17,177 nt of DNA, taken from contig JAFDZJ010000167.1 in NCBI GenBank assembly GCA_018266965.1, positions 1 through 17,177 of the forward strand. Direction: 5' to 3'. Origin of the DNA: Bacteroidota bacterium (GTDB lineage Bacteria > Bacteroidota > Bacteroidia > Flavobacteriales > Weeksellaceae). Both the position numbers and the translations under genes were made by a program. This document shows, piece after piece, positions 1 to 6,737 of this stretch (within the stretch, counting starts at the first letter, position 1; each line of letters begins with the position of its first letter). The notes beneath the pieces are model-generated. The model made no database searches. It saw nothing but the letters and a program-made list of their open reading frames with translations, and had not been told where the DNA came from.

Positions 1-579
1 GGTATTTTTCTTTTGCTTTTTCTCAATAGGCTAAATTTCGATTATCAACGAATACTTTCCAAAACGACTGAACAATATGAGAAATTTTCTCAACCCAAAG
101 TAACACCCATTTGGGATATGATAGTGTCTTGGTTTTTTGGAGGCAATGTCTTGTTTTCGAGATTTTTTGTCAGGGATTATCATAGTCCTCAAAATTTCCA
201 GTATAAGGCAATTTTTATGGATGTTTATTCTTCCGGTTTCAATTATATTTTTGTCGCTTTATTTTTGATAATTATCCTTTGGTCTTATTTTAAAAATTTA
301 AAAAATACTTGGGTTCAAATCTTGATGATTTCTTTCCTTATAGACATTGTCATTCATACTATTTTGAAATTTGGACTACATACTTCCTATATCTATGGAG
401 GGCATTTTGTATTTGTAATTCCGTTACTGTGGGGTTGGTTGTTGCAATCGTATCGACAACAAAGGATTTTCTATCCGATGCTAATTTCATTAACCCTGAT
501 ATTTTTCAGTTATTTGTTGATGAATAATATTTTTAGAATGACCGAGTTTTTCAGTTTCCTCCAGCATTATTATAGGTAG
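1..579 (+). CDS. C-terminal part of a polytopic membrane protein (5' truncated)
   Basis: The reading frame is open from base 1, so this is the 3' part of a gene that begins outside the window; about 192 residues are visible, ending in TAG. The protein alternates strongly hydrophobic stretches (for example around residues 80-97, 105-120, 134-147 and 157-172) with short basic or aromatic loops. It has an aromatic-rich motif near residues 124-145 (LHTSYIYGGHFVFVIPLLWG). The pattern resembles the last membrane segments of large Bacteroidota membrane proteins with a GT-C glycosyltransferase-like topology. A DUF6080-type protein is one possibility, but I cannot confirm a family. The gene is convergent with the lrp-type gene, and the palindromic repeat array starts about 10 bases after its stop; the first palindrome (591-610) may also help end transcription. 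Function unknown. Confidence 0.75.
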   Translation, partial: GIFLLLFLNRLNFDYQRILSKTTEQYEKFSQPKVTPIWDMIVSWFFGGNVLFSRFFVRDYHSPQNFQYKAIFMDVYSSGFNYIFVALFLIIILWSYFKNLKNTWVQILMISFLIDIVIHTILKFGLHTSYIYGGHFVFVIPLLWGWLLQSYRQQRIFYPMLISLTLIFFSYLLMNNIFRMTEFFSFLQHYYR

Positions 580-589
580 GTAATTCGAT

Positions 590-1279
590 AAAAACCGTTT
601 CAACGGTTTTATTTCAGAATTAAAAAATCATAAGAAAAAACGGATGTATCCATTAAAAATACCATATTTGCAAACCATAGCCCACGGTTTAAACCGTGGG
701 CTATGAAATACCGAAATCCGTCAAAAACCGTTTCAACGGTTTTATTTCAGAATTAAAAAATATCAGAAGAAAAACGGATGTATCCATTAAAAAATACCAT
801 ATTTGTAAACCATAGCCCACGGTTTAAACCGTGGGCTATGAAATCCCGAAATCCGTCAAAAACCGTTTCAACGGTTTTATTTCAGAATTAAAAATATCAG
901 AAGAAAAACGGATGTATCCATTAAAAAATACCATATTTGTAAACCATAGCCCACGGATTAAACCGTGGGCTATGAAATACCGAAATCCGTCAAAAACCGT
1001 TTCAACGGTTTTAATTTGGAATTAAAAAAATCAGAAAAAAATGGATAAATCCATTAACAAATAAATCATTGTGTTTCATAGCCCACGGTTTAAACCGTGG
1101 GCTATGAAATACCGAAATCCGACAAAAACCGTTTCAATGGTTTTATTTCAGAATTAAAAATATCAGAAGAAAAACGGATGTATCCATTAAAAAATACCAT
1201 ATTTGTAATCCATAACCCACGGTTTAAACCGTGGGCTATGAATAAAAGAAATGTTAATCAAAACCGTTTCAACGGTTTA
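590..1279. repeat. Tandem array of five ~134-bp palindromic units (REP/BIME-like)
   Basis: This 700-base stretch has no credible gene and consists of near-identical units. Each unit carries palindrome B (AAAACCGTTTCAACGGTTTT, 9-bp arms, 2-base loop) at 591, 724, 859, 993, 1125 and 1260. A weaker palindrome C (GGATGTATCC or ATGGATAAATCCAT) lies about 50 bases further on. Then comes palindrome A, a perfect 30-bp dyad of the arm CATAGCCCACGGTTT and its complement, at 676-705, 811-840, 945-974 (one mismatch), 1077-1106 and 1211-1240 (one mismatch). A conserved spacer of about 18 bases links each A to the next B. The start-to-start period is 132-135 bases, not a multiple of three. Conservation is highest in the palindromes, with substitutions such as cAACGG to cAATGG in copy 5. 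The array runs straight into the transposase gene, as expected for REP sequences mobilised by a RAYT. What is seen: repeats and palindromes. What is inferred: mobilisation by the neighbouring gene. Confidence 0.93.
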
Positions 1280-1295
1280 TAAAATAAAATTAGCT

Positions 1296-1739
1296 ATGCC
1301 ACATTCATTTAATAAAATATGGATACATGCCATTTGGGCAACCAAAGAAAGAGAGCCGCTTATTCATTCTCATGTTGAAACGAATATCCATCAATATTTG
1401 TCCGAGCAATTACGGGAATTAGGTTGTCCTGTACGGATTATCAACGGAATGCCGGATCATATCCATTGTTTGTTTTTATTAAACCCACAAAAATCAATTG
1501 CGGAAATAATTAAACAAATTAAAGGAAGTAGCTCCCATCATATCAACCAAAACAATTTAATTGCCGAAAAATTTGCATGGCAAACGGGCTATGCTGCATA
1601 TTCGGTTTCTGAATCTATCGTTGAACGGGTATTTCAATACATTAGAAATCAGAAACAACATCATTCAAAGAAAAATTTTCAGCAAGAATATGATGAATTC
1701 CTAAAATTATACGGTTTGAATAATGAGGAAAATGGATAA
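1296..1739 (+). CDS. REP-associated tyrosine transposase (RAYT), Y1/HUH family, IS200-like
   Basis: A 147-residue single-domain Y1 transposase that should cleave and rejoin single-stranded DNA at hairpins through a 5'-phosphotyrosine. The start is set at ATG 1296 because the family begins close to the NKIWIHAIWATK strand; the 15 codons available upstream only translate palindrome B. The HUH metal site is H55-I-H57 in MPDHIHCLFLL. The catalytic tyrosine is probably Y115 in VFQYIRNQKQHH, preceded by the family signature WQTGYAAYSVSES (residues 95-107). Length and motifs are complete, so the enzyme looks intact. There is no TnpB partner and no classical insertion-sequence ends. Instead the gene is flanked by the palindromic array on both sides, which is the RAYT arrangement rather than a free IS200 element. 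Its TAA stop lies inside palindrome C (1732-1745). The palindrome at 1260-1278 sits 17 bases before the start and could affect expression. Confidence 0.9.
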   Translation: MPHSFNKIWIHAIWATKEREPLIHSHVETNIHQYLSEQLRELGCPVRIINGMPDHIHCLFLLNPQKSIAEIIKQIKGSSSHHINQNNLIAEKFAWQTGYAAYSVSESIVERVFQYIRNQKQHHSKKNFQQEYDEFLKLYGLNNEENG

Positions 1740-1905
1740 ATCCATTGCGTAAATATTTATGAATATTCATAGCCCACGGTTTAAACCGTGGGCTAAAATC
1801 AAACAGGTTGAATAATGAGGAAAATGGATAAATCCATTAACAAATTTATCATTGTAAATCATAGCCCACGGTTTAAACCGTGGGCTATGAAAACCGTGGG
1901 CTATA
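1732..1905. repeat. Downstream palindromic repeats with duplicated transposase 3' end
   Basis: Palindrome A occurs at 1768-1795 (its last two bases lost) and perfectly at 1860-1889, followed by a half copy at 1891-1904. Palindrome C (ATGGATAAATCCAT) occurs at 1732-1745, overlapping the transposase stop, and again at 1824-1837. Palindrome B is absent here. The 34 bases at 1713-1746, which encode the last residues and stop of the transposase, recur at 1805-1838 with two differences near the 5' end. The sequence following the C copy at 1824 matches array unit 4 (1041-1080) better than units 1, 2, 3 and 5, so these copies form a second subfamily. The cluster ends about 18 bases before the stop of the convergent lrp-type gene, so it may also act as a barrier to transcription from both sides. 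Confidence 0.88.
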
Positions 1906-1922
1906 AAATAAATAGGCAAAAG

Positions 1923-2387
1923 TTAGACTTTCAATTGTCTATTAATACTTTGTTCCAGAGAAATGTAGGTTTCTGTACGGGTTATTCCTTCTAGTTTTTG
2001 TAGTCTTTTCAATATTTGCATCAAATGGTCGTTGTTGGTGCATAATACTTTTAGGAAAATAGTATAATTGCCAGTGGTACAATGTGCTTCTACAACTTCT
2101 GGTATGTGGTTAATGGATTGTATTACAGAGTCATAATAATTGGGTTGGTCCAGGTAAACGCCAATATAGGAAATTACGGTATAACCAATTTTTTTAGGAT
2201 TAAGAAAAGATATAGAGTTTTCTATCACTCCCGCTTGTTCCAATTTTTTTATTCGTTGATGTACTGCTGTTGTGGAGATGCCAATTTCTTTAGAAATAAT
2301 TGCTAATGAAGTCTTTGCATTGTCCATCAGCATATCGATTATTTTTTTATCAACTGTGTCTAGAGGATAAATGGTTGAGGTTTTCAT
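1923..2387 (-). CDS. Lrp/AsnC family transcriptional regulator
   Basis: A 154-residue protein of normal length for the feast/famine regulators. Residues 9-60 hold the winged helix-turn-helix: LDTVDKKIIDMLMDN, then a recognition region ISKEIGISTTAVHQRIKKLEQAGVI at about 32-55. Residues 66-150 form the RAM effector-binding domain, with the family turn TTGNYTIFLKVL at about 104-115. Such proteins form dimers or octamers that bind palindromic sites and sense amino acids or related small molecules; the ligand cannot be read from the sequence. A 15-bp perfect palindrome lies 58-72 bases upstream of the start and is a candidate autoregulatory operator. No amino-acid metabolism gene is adjacent, so the target pathway is open. 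The gene is convergent with the RAYT, and the repeat cluster begins just after its stop. Confidence 0.9.
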   Translation of the reverse strand: MKTSTIYPLDTVDKKIIDMLMDNAKTSLAIISKEIGISTTAVHQRIKKLEQAGVIENSISFLNPKKIGYTVISYIGVYLDQPNYYDSVIQSINHIPEVVEAHCTTGNYTIFLKVLCTNNDHLMQILKRLQKLEGITRTETYISLEQSINRQLKV

Positions 2388-2444
2388 TTTGTTGATTTTT
2401 GTTGATTTTCATTAAGATAATCAAGGTTTATACTTTCTAATCTT

Positions 2445-2459
2445 GTCTAATACTTAGAC
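2445..2459. promoter_or_regulatory. 15-bp perfect palindrome, candidate Lrp-type operator
   Basis: GTCTAATACTTAGAC has 6-bp perfect arms around a 3-base centre. It sits in the 85-base gap between the stop of the endonuclease-like gene and the start of the lrp-type gene, 58-72 bases upstream of that start codon. Lrp/AsnC regulators usually bind sites of about this size and symmetry near their own promoter, so autoregulation is a reasonable inference. No T-run follows, which argues against an intrinsic terminator. Confidence 0.45.
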
Positions 2460-2472
2460 GGGTTTTCTATTT

Positions 2473-3429
2473 TTATTGCTGTTGCAAGGAGATTTCTACT
2501 AATACAGGATAATGGTCGCTGTATCCTCCCAAATATCTTGATCCCACATAGGTTCGGAATGGTCGCCCTTGGAATTTTCTGTCCCAACTGCTTAGTTTTT
2601 GATGATTGAAGACATGAGCTGCTTCATATTTTATAGGGAAATTTACTTGGGTAAATTGTGGAGACAGCAAAAACTGATCAAACAATAGCCCATCTTGATG
2701 GTAGTATGTAGAAAAGTTTTTTTTATGAAATAATTTTACAAAAGGATTGAAAAAAATGTTTTTCCCATCTTTGTTATTTTCAAGTTTTCGCAAACTATCT
2801 TCGTTCGGATTTTCGTTGAAATCGCCACATAGTATGGTTGCTTCATTGGATTGTAGAAGTTCTTCGGCTTTTTCTTTTATCGATTGTAGGATATAATCTC
2901 TCTTGGCTTTATTCACATCTTTTTCTCTTTTGGAGGGAAGGTGTAAAACGAAAAAATTAACTATTTCCGAATTTATTTTTGTTTTTACCCAAAGTACATC
3001 TCTTGTGGTATCGATATATTCTTCTTTTTCTACTTCTTCTACTTCAAATAAAAAAGTGATAGGTTCGGCGTGTAATACTTCAACCTTTTCTCTATCAAAC
3101 AACAGTGCTGTATCTACACCTCTCTCGTCCAATGAATTGAAATGTACAAAATCATACCTGTCTTTTAGGATTTCTACTGCGGTTAAATCCTCCAATACCT
3201 TGGAGCTTGAAATTTCTGAAAGTCCTATTGTTAATGGGTGTTTGCCGTAGGTTTCTGCCACCCAATCAATAACATAAGCTATTTTGAATATCTTGTTATT
3301 GTATCGGTACTCATTCCAACTTCTAAGTCCTGAAGGTGTGGGATCGAATTTGTGAGAAGTAGGCGGATCTGGAGGAAATAGATTTTCTACATTGTAGAAC
3401 ATCATAACCTCATGAGTGGAGTTATTCAT
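2473..3429 (-). CDS. Endonuclease/exonuclease/phosphatase (EEP) family protein
   Basis: A 318-residue protein when started at ATG 3429; a TTG two codons earlier (3435) is in frame but less likely. Numbering from 3435, the EEP superfamily residues appear in order: FYNVENLF (N15, N18), the metal ligand glutamate in GLSEI (E74), RGVDTALLFD (D108), VLHLPS (H165), CGDFNENP (D205, N207) and the terminal YSDHYPV (D307, H308). All catalytic positions are present, so it should be an active Mg2+-dependent phosphodiesterase. The substrate (DNA, RNA, phospholipid or nucleotide) cannot be told from the sequence. There is no signal peptide, so it is probably cytoplasmic. It lies 62 bases downstream of trmD on the same strand and may be co-transcribed with it. 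Confidence 0.88.
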   Translation of the reverse strand: MNNSTHEVMMFYNVENLFPPDPPTSHKFDPTPSGLRSWNEYRYNNKIFKIAYVIDWVAETYGKHPLTIGLSEISSSKVLEDLTAVEILKDRYDFVHFNSLDERGVDTALLFDREKVEVLHAEPITFLFEVEEVEKEEYIDTTRDVLWVKTKINSEIVNFFVLHLPSKREKDVNKAKRDYILQSIKEKAEELLQSNEATILCGDFNENPNEDSLRKLENNKDGKNIFFNPFVKLFHKKNFSTYYHQDGLLFDQFLLSPQFTQVNFPIKYEAAHVFNHQKLSSWDRKFQGRPFRTYVGSRYLGGYSDHYPVLVEISLQQQ

Positions 3430-3491
3430 TAACAAAGAAGTTTTTTCAAGATGTTGTAAATTTAATGATTATTTTCCAAATATTTGCTGGT

Positions 3492-4172
3492 TTATTGGTC
3501 ATTTAACAAATCTGGTCTTTTTTCTTTGGTAATTAGGAAGGATTGTTCTTGTTGCCACTCTTCTATTTTTGCAAAATTACCACTTAGGAGTACTTCTGGT
3601 ACGGATAATCCTTTGTAGTTTTCCGGACGAGTGTAGATTGGTGGTGCAAGTAAATTGTCTTGGAAACTATCGGTAAGTGCACTTTGTTCATCATTCAACA
3701 CACCGGGTAGAAGCCTAATGATAGCATCGGACAATACACAAGCTGCCAATTCTCCACCTGTAAGTACAAAATCGCCAATGGAAATTTCTTTTGTTACATG
3801 CAAATCTCTAACTCTTTGGTCAATTCCTTTGTAATGTCCACATATCATTATCAAATTATTTTTAATGGATAACGAATTTGCCATTTTTTGGTTAAGAGTT
3901 TTTCCGTCCGGAGTTAGATAGATGATTTCGTCATAAGGTCTTTCGGATTTCAGTTGAGAAATACATTTGTCCAAAGGTTCAATCATCATGACCATTCCGG
4001 CACCTCCACCATACGGAGCATCGTCTATCTGTCGGTATTTGTTGTTGGCGTAATCTCTAATATTGTGAAATTTTATTTCTGCCAAACCTTTGTCCACCGC
4101 TCTTTTCAGGATAGAAGTTCGAAATGGACTTTCCAAAAGGTCGGGTACAGCAGATATGATGTCTATTCTCAT
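3492..4172 (-). CDS. trmD: tRNA (guanine-N1)-methyltransferase TrmD
   Basis: TrmD methylates N1 of G37 next to the anticodon of tRNAs, using S-adenosylmethionine, and so prevents +1 frameshifting. The 226-residue protein is of normal length. It shows the knotted SPOUT-fold signatures: DDAPYGGGAGMVM (residues 50-62), ICGHYKGIDQRV (110-121) and EISIGDFVLTGGELA (129-142), plus the catalytic aspartate in LTDSF (D168). The C-terminal tRNA-binding part (RPENYKGLSVPEVLLSGNF) is complete. Its ATG overlaps the upstream NADH dehydrogenase stop by four bases (ATGA, 4169-4172), implying translational coupling. The usual trmD neighbours of other phyla (rpsP, rimM, rplS) are not here, which is common in Bacteroidota. 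Confidence 0.97.
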   Translation of the reverse strand: MRIDIISAVPDLLESPFRTSILKRAVDKGLAEIKFHNIRDYANNKYRQIDDAPYGGGAGMVMMIEPLDKCISQLKSERPYDEIIYLTPDGKTLNQKMANSLSIKNNLIMICGHYKGIDQRVRDLHVTKEISIGDFVLTGGELAACVLSDAIIRLLPGVLNDEQSALTDSFQDNLLAPPIYTRPENYKGLSVPEVLLSGNFAKIEEWQQEQSFLITKEKRPDLLNDQ

Positions 4173-5431
4173 TGTATAGTTTTATTTTTTTTGTTTGGGA
4201 TAATGATGAGTCGGAGTGAAGAGTCCTTGTTGAGGTAGCTCCACATCCAATTGAAGAAAATTGCCAATTTGTTTCTTACTGATAAAATGAGCATAAGGTG
4301 AAGAAACATCCAAAAATACCAAGCAAAAACGCCTTGGAATTTTAATTTTGGCAAATCTACAACCGCTCTATGTTTACCAATAGTAGCCATGCTTCCTTTG
4401 TCGTGATACTCATAATTTTCCCATGGTTGTCCCGGTTTTTTTTGTAAATTTTTTGCTAAATTTTTACCTTGTGTTATTGCAACATTGGCTACTTGTGGAT
4501 GTCCCGTTGTATATAGTTCGGTCTCCATATAGGAGATGTCGCCGATAGCAAAGATGTTATCACAACCTATAACTCTGTTGTGTCTATCAACCTTGTATCT
4601 GTTTTTGAAAACGCTTTCTGCGGAAAGTCCATCGATGATGTTTCCTGTAACTCCTGCTGCCCAAATTACATTTTTGCTAGGAATTTGTAATCCACTTGCC
4701 ATGCTTACTACTTCTCCATCGTAATCGGTAACTCGTTCGCCACTTAGGAATTGTACTCCCAAATCGTTAAGATATTTCTCTGATTTGTCTTGCGAATCAT
4801 TACTCATTACGCTCAGTGGTTTTTCAGTAGCACTGATGAGGATTATTTTCAGTTGAGAAAAATTCATATTAGGATAATCTCTTGGCAATATTTCTGCTTT
4901 CATCTCCGCAAAAGCACCTGCGAGTTCTACCCCAGTAGGTCCACTTCCTACAATCACAATATTCCAATTGGCTTCATTGCTTCTTCCTCTCTCTATGATT
5001 AGTTTTTCAAAAGTGAGCAGTACATGATTACGAATGGAAATGGCTTCTTGGGTATTTTTCATACCAAAAGTAAGATTCTCCATTTTGTCATTTCCGAAAA
5101 AATTAGTTTTGCAACCCGTTGCAATAATTAATTTGTCATAATGAAATTCTGCAGCATCAGTAATTATTTTGTTTTCAGTAGGCACTATCTTTTGCACCTC
5201 TGTCATCCTAAAAAAAGTATTTCTAGAATTTTGAAAAATTTTCCTAAAAGGAAAAGAAATATTACTCGGTTCTATCCTTCCACTGGCTACTTGGTAAAAT
5301 AATGGTTGAAACATGTGGTGATTAACCTTATCTATAACAATAACCTTTTTCTTTGTTTTGTTCAGGTTTTTTGCCAATTGTAATCCGGCAAATCCACCTC
5401 CTATGATGATTATTTTTTCTCTTGTTTCCAT
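4169..5431 (-). CDS. Type II NADH:quinone oxidoreductase (NDH-2), NAD(P)/FAD-dependent
   Basis: A 420-residue single-subunit respiratory NADH dehydrogenase that passes electrons from NADH to menaquinone without pumping protons. Two Rossmann folds are visible: the FAD motif IIIIGGGFAGLQLA (residues 7-20) and the NADH motif IVGSGPTGVELAG (160-172). The second FAD site IFAIGDIS is at 293-300, and HPQVANVAITQGKNLA (311-326) corresponds to the quinone-side signature. The C-terminal 45 residues (about 366-410) contain aromatic and hydrophobic helices, as expected for the membrane anchor of NDH-2. Length and order match the family. It heads an operon with trmD, with which it shares a 4-base overlap. 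A perfect -7 promoter box lies only 7 bases before the start codon. Confidence 0.93.
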   Translation of the reverse strand: METREKIIIIGGGFAGLQLAKNLNKTKKKVIVIDKVNHHMFQPLFYQVASGRIEPSNISFPFRKIFQNSRNTFFRMTEVQKIVPTENKIITDAAEFHYDKLIIATGCKTNFFGNDKMENLTFGMKNTQEAISIRNHVLLTFEKLIIERGRSNEANWNIVIVGSGPTGVELAGAFAEMKAEILPRDYPNMNFSQLKIILISATEKPLSVMSNDSQDKSEKYLNDLGVQFLSGERVTDYDGEVVSMASGLQIPSKNVIWAAGVTGNIIDGLSAESVFKNRYKVDRHNRVIGCDNIFAIGDISYMETELYTTGHPQVANVAITQGKNLAKNLQKKPGQPWENYEYHDKGSMATIGKHRAVVDLPKLKFQGVFAWYFWMFLHLMLILSVRNKLAIFFNWMWSYLNKDSSLRLIIIPNKKNKTIQ

Positions 5432-5438
5432 AGCAATG

Positions 5439-5446
5439 CAAATTTA
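5439..5446 (-). promoter_or_regulatory. Candidate -7 promoter box (TAAATTTG) for ndh-trmD
   Basis: A perfect match to the Bacteroidota -7 consensus TAnnTTTG, ending 7 bases before the ndh ATG. No clear TTG (-33) element is seen 17-23 bases upstream. If used, the transcript would be leaderless or have a leader of only a few bases. Confidence 0.4.
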
Positions 5447-5554
5447 CTGAAAATTTTCTCCTCGCATCATTTAATACTGATTGGAAATTTGGAATAGCTC
5501 AATTTTATTGTTCTAAACGACTATCACAATGACATTATATAATTTCGTGAAATG

Positions 5555-6721
5555 TTAATCGCCTACTTGATAATCCAAAGGCAAAAGATTTTCAATTTTT
5601 TGAGTAGGGAAATATCCTTGCAAAATTAATGCAGTTGGATCAGAAATGTTGCCGTCTGCATATATTTGGAATTGCTTGTTCTCGGGATATAGAAAAGTAG
5701 TGGTGTTGGTAAAACTTTCGGTTTTTTTGAGTTCACCTTTTTTGAATTCGAAATAATACTTTTTGAAATTAACATGCAGTATATCTTCAAAATCCAAATA
5801 CAAAAGACCTTCAATCCATTTGGTGTAATTGTTTTCGGGGATTTTTGCTTTTAAAACAGATAAAATGTAAGGTTTTTCATTGTTTTTTCTATAAGAGATA
5901 TTGGCTATTTCTGTGGGTATAGAAATGAGTTTTGCTCCACTAACTTCTTTTTGGAAATTTCCCAATTTTGTAAGCTCTTCGTTTGTGGGATAGTTTTTGT
6001 TGGGTGTTTTTATTACATGGTTTACAATATAGCCTTCCTGTTCTGTTGTCTTGGTATATACACTTCGGAAAAAGTGCATCATACTACCATAATAAGCATT
6101 TGCTCTGTTTTCCTTCGCAATATTTTTTTTGGAAGTTTCTTTGAAATAAGATGTTCCCGAATACAAAACCATTTTGCTGTTAAAGTTGGACTCAAAGGAA
6201 ATTAAATCATAATATATTTCGTAACCCAAGTTATGGTTTGTAATAATGAGTGTTTTAGGAGCTTTTACTTTCAAGAGTTTATTAGCTTTGTCATAAGAAA
6301 ATTTTAGTGTCTTTTGATTTTTTATTTTTACATTTTCCAAATCCATTCCTATGAATTCGTTTAGAAAATATCCTATGAAATTTTTATAAGCCTCTTCTGT
6401 ATAGGGAGTCAAAACGATTTCTTCTATATCTTTATATTTTTTTAATTCTATATTGTTGTTTTCGGTTGCTAGTTTTGCGATATCTATGGAATAAACATCG
6501 TAATTTTCTTTTTGGAAAACCAAATTTCCGTATTTTTGATTTTGTAAATTTATACTAAAACTACCTTTTTCGTTGGAGTTGCTGGAGTATTGACTGCCAT
6601 CTATATATATTCTCACATTTTCCAGTGGGTTTCCGTTTTCATTGGTTATTTTTCCGGTAATTATTTGGGAAATACAAATTTGAAAAACAAAAATTATTAT
6701 ACTAGAAAAATAGAATCTCAT
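5555..6721 (-). CDS. Secreted protein with N-terminal carboxypeptidase-regulatory-like domain
   Basis: A 388-residue protein when started at ATG 6721, giving a clean signal peptide (MRFYFSSIIIFVFQICISQ). Longer in-frame starts at 6748 and 6784 would overlap the upstream yraN-type gene. Residues 20-95 look like a CarboxypepD_reg-like beta-sandwich (IITGKITNENGNPLENVRIYIDG...SNEKGSFSINL), the same plug-side domain found on SusC/TonB receptors and on many stand-alone flavobacterial surface proteins. The remaining ~290 residues are rich in aromatic and lysine residues and beta-strand-like. They contain no TonB receptor barrel or catalytic motif that I recognise. This fits the flavobacterial 'carboxypeptidase-like regulatory domain' proteins of unknown function exported to the periplasm or outer membrane. 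It follows the yraN gene by 16 bases and is probably the last gene of that operon. Confidence 0.75.
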   Translation of the reverse strand: MRFYFSSIIIFVFQICISQIITGKITNENGNPLENVRIYIDGSQYSSNSNEKGSFSINLQNQKYGNLVFQKENYDVYSIDIAKLATENNNIELKKYKDIEEIVLTPYTEEAYKNFIGYFLNEFIGMDLENVKIKNQKTLKFSYDKANKLLKVKAPKTLIITNHNLGYEIYYDLISFESNFNSKMVLYSGTSYFKETSKKNIAKENRANAYYGSMMHFFRSVYTKTTEQEGYIVNHVIKTPNKNYPTNEELTKLGNFQKEVSGAKLISIPTEIANISYRKNNEKPYILSVLKAKIPENNYTKWIEGLLYLDFEDILHVNFKKYYFEFKKGELKKTESFTNTTTFLYPENKQFQIYADGNISDPTALILQGYFPTQKIENLLPLDYQVGD

Positions 6722-6737
6722 GGTTAATTTCAATTTT

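Noticed and set aside
831..1025. Possible small protein (64 residues) in the repeat array
   Set aside because: It only translates the palindromic repeat, and the 132-135-base period changes frame between units, so no peptide is maintained.
590..1279. CRISPR array
   Set aside because: The spacing is regular, but the stretches between palindromes are themselves repeated rather than unique spacers, units are ~134 bases, and no cas gene is present.
1097..1282. Second similar small protein (61 residues) in the array
   Set aside because: Same repeat translated again from another unit; its start lies inside palindrome A and there is no independent coding evidence.
1251..1295. Upstream extension of the transposase
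   Set aside because: The extra 15 residues are encoded by palindrome B and are not part of the family, which starts near NKIWIHAIW.
1296..1739. Classical IS200/IS605 insertion sequence
   Set aside because: No tnpB and no defined element ends with single subterminal hairpins; the gene is surrounded by multiple palindromic units instead, so RAYT fits better.
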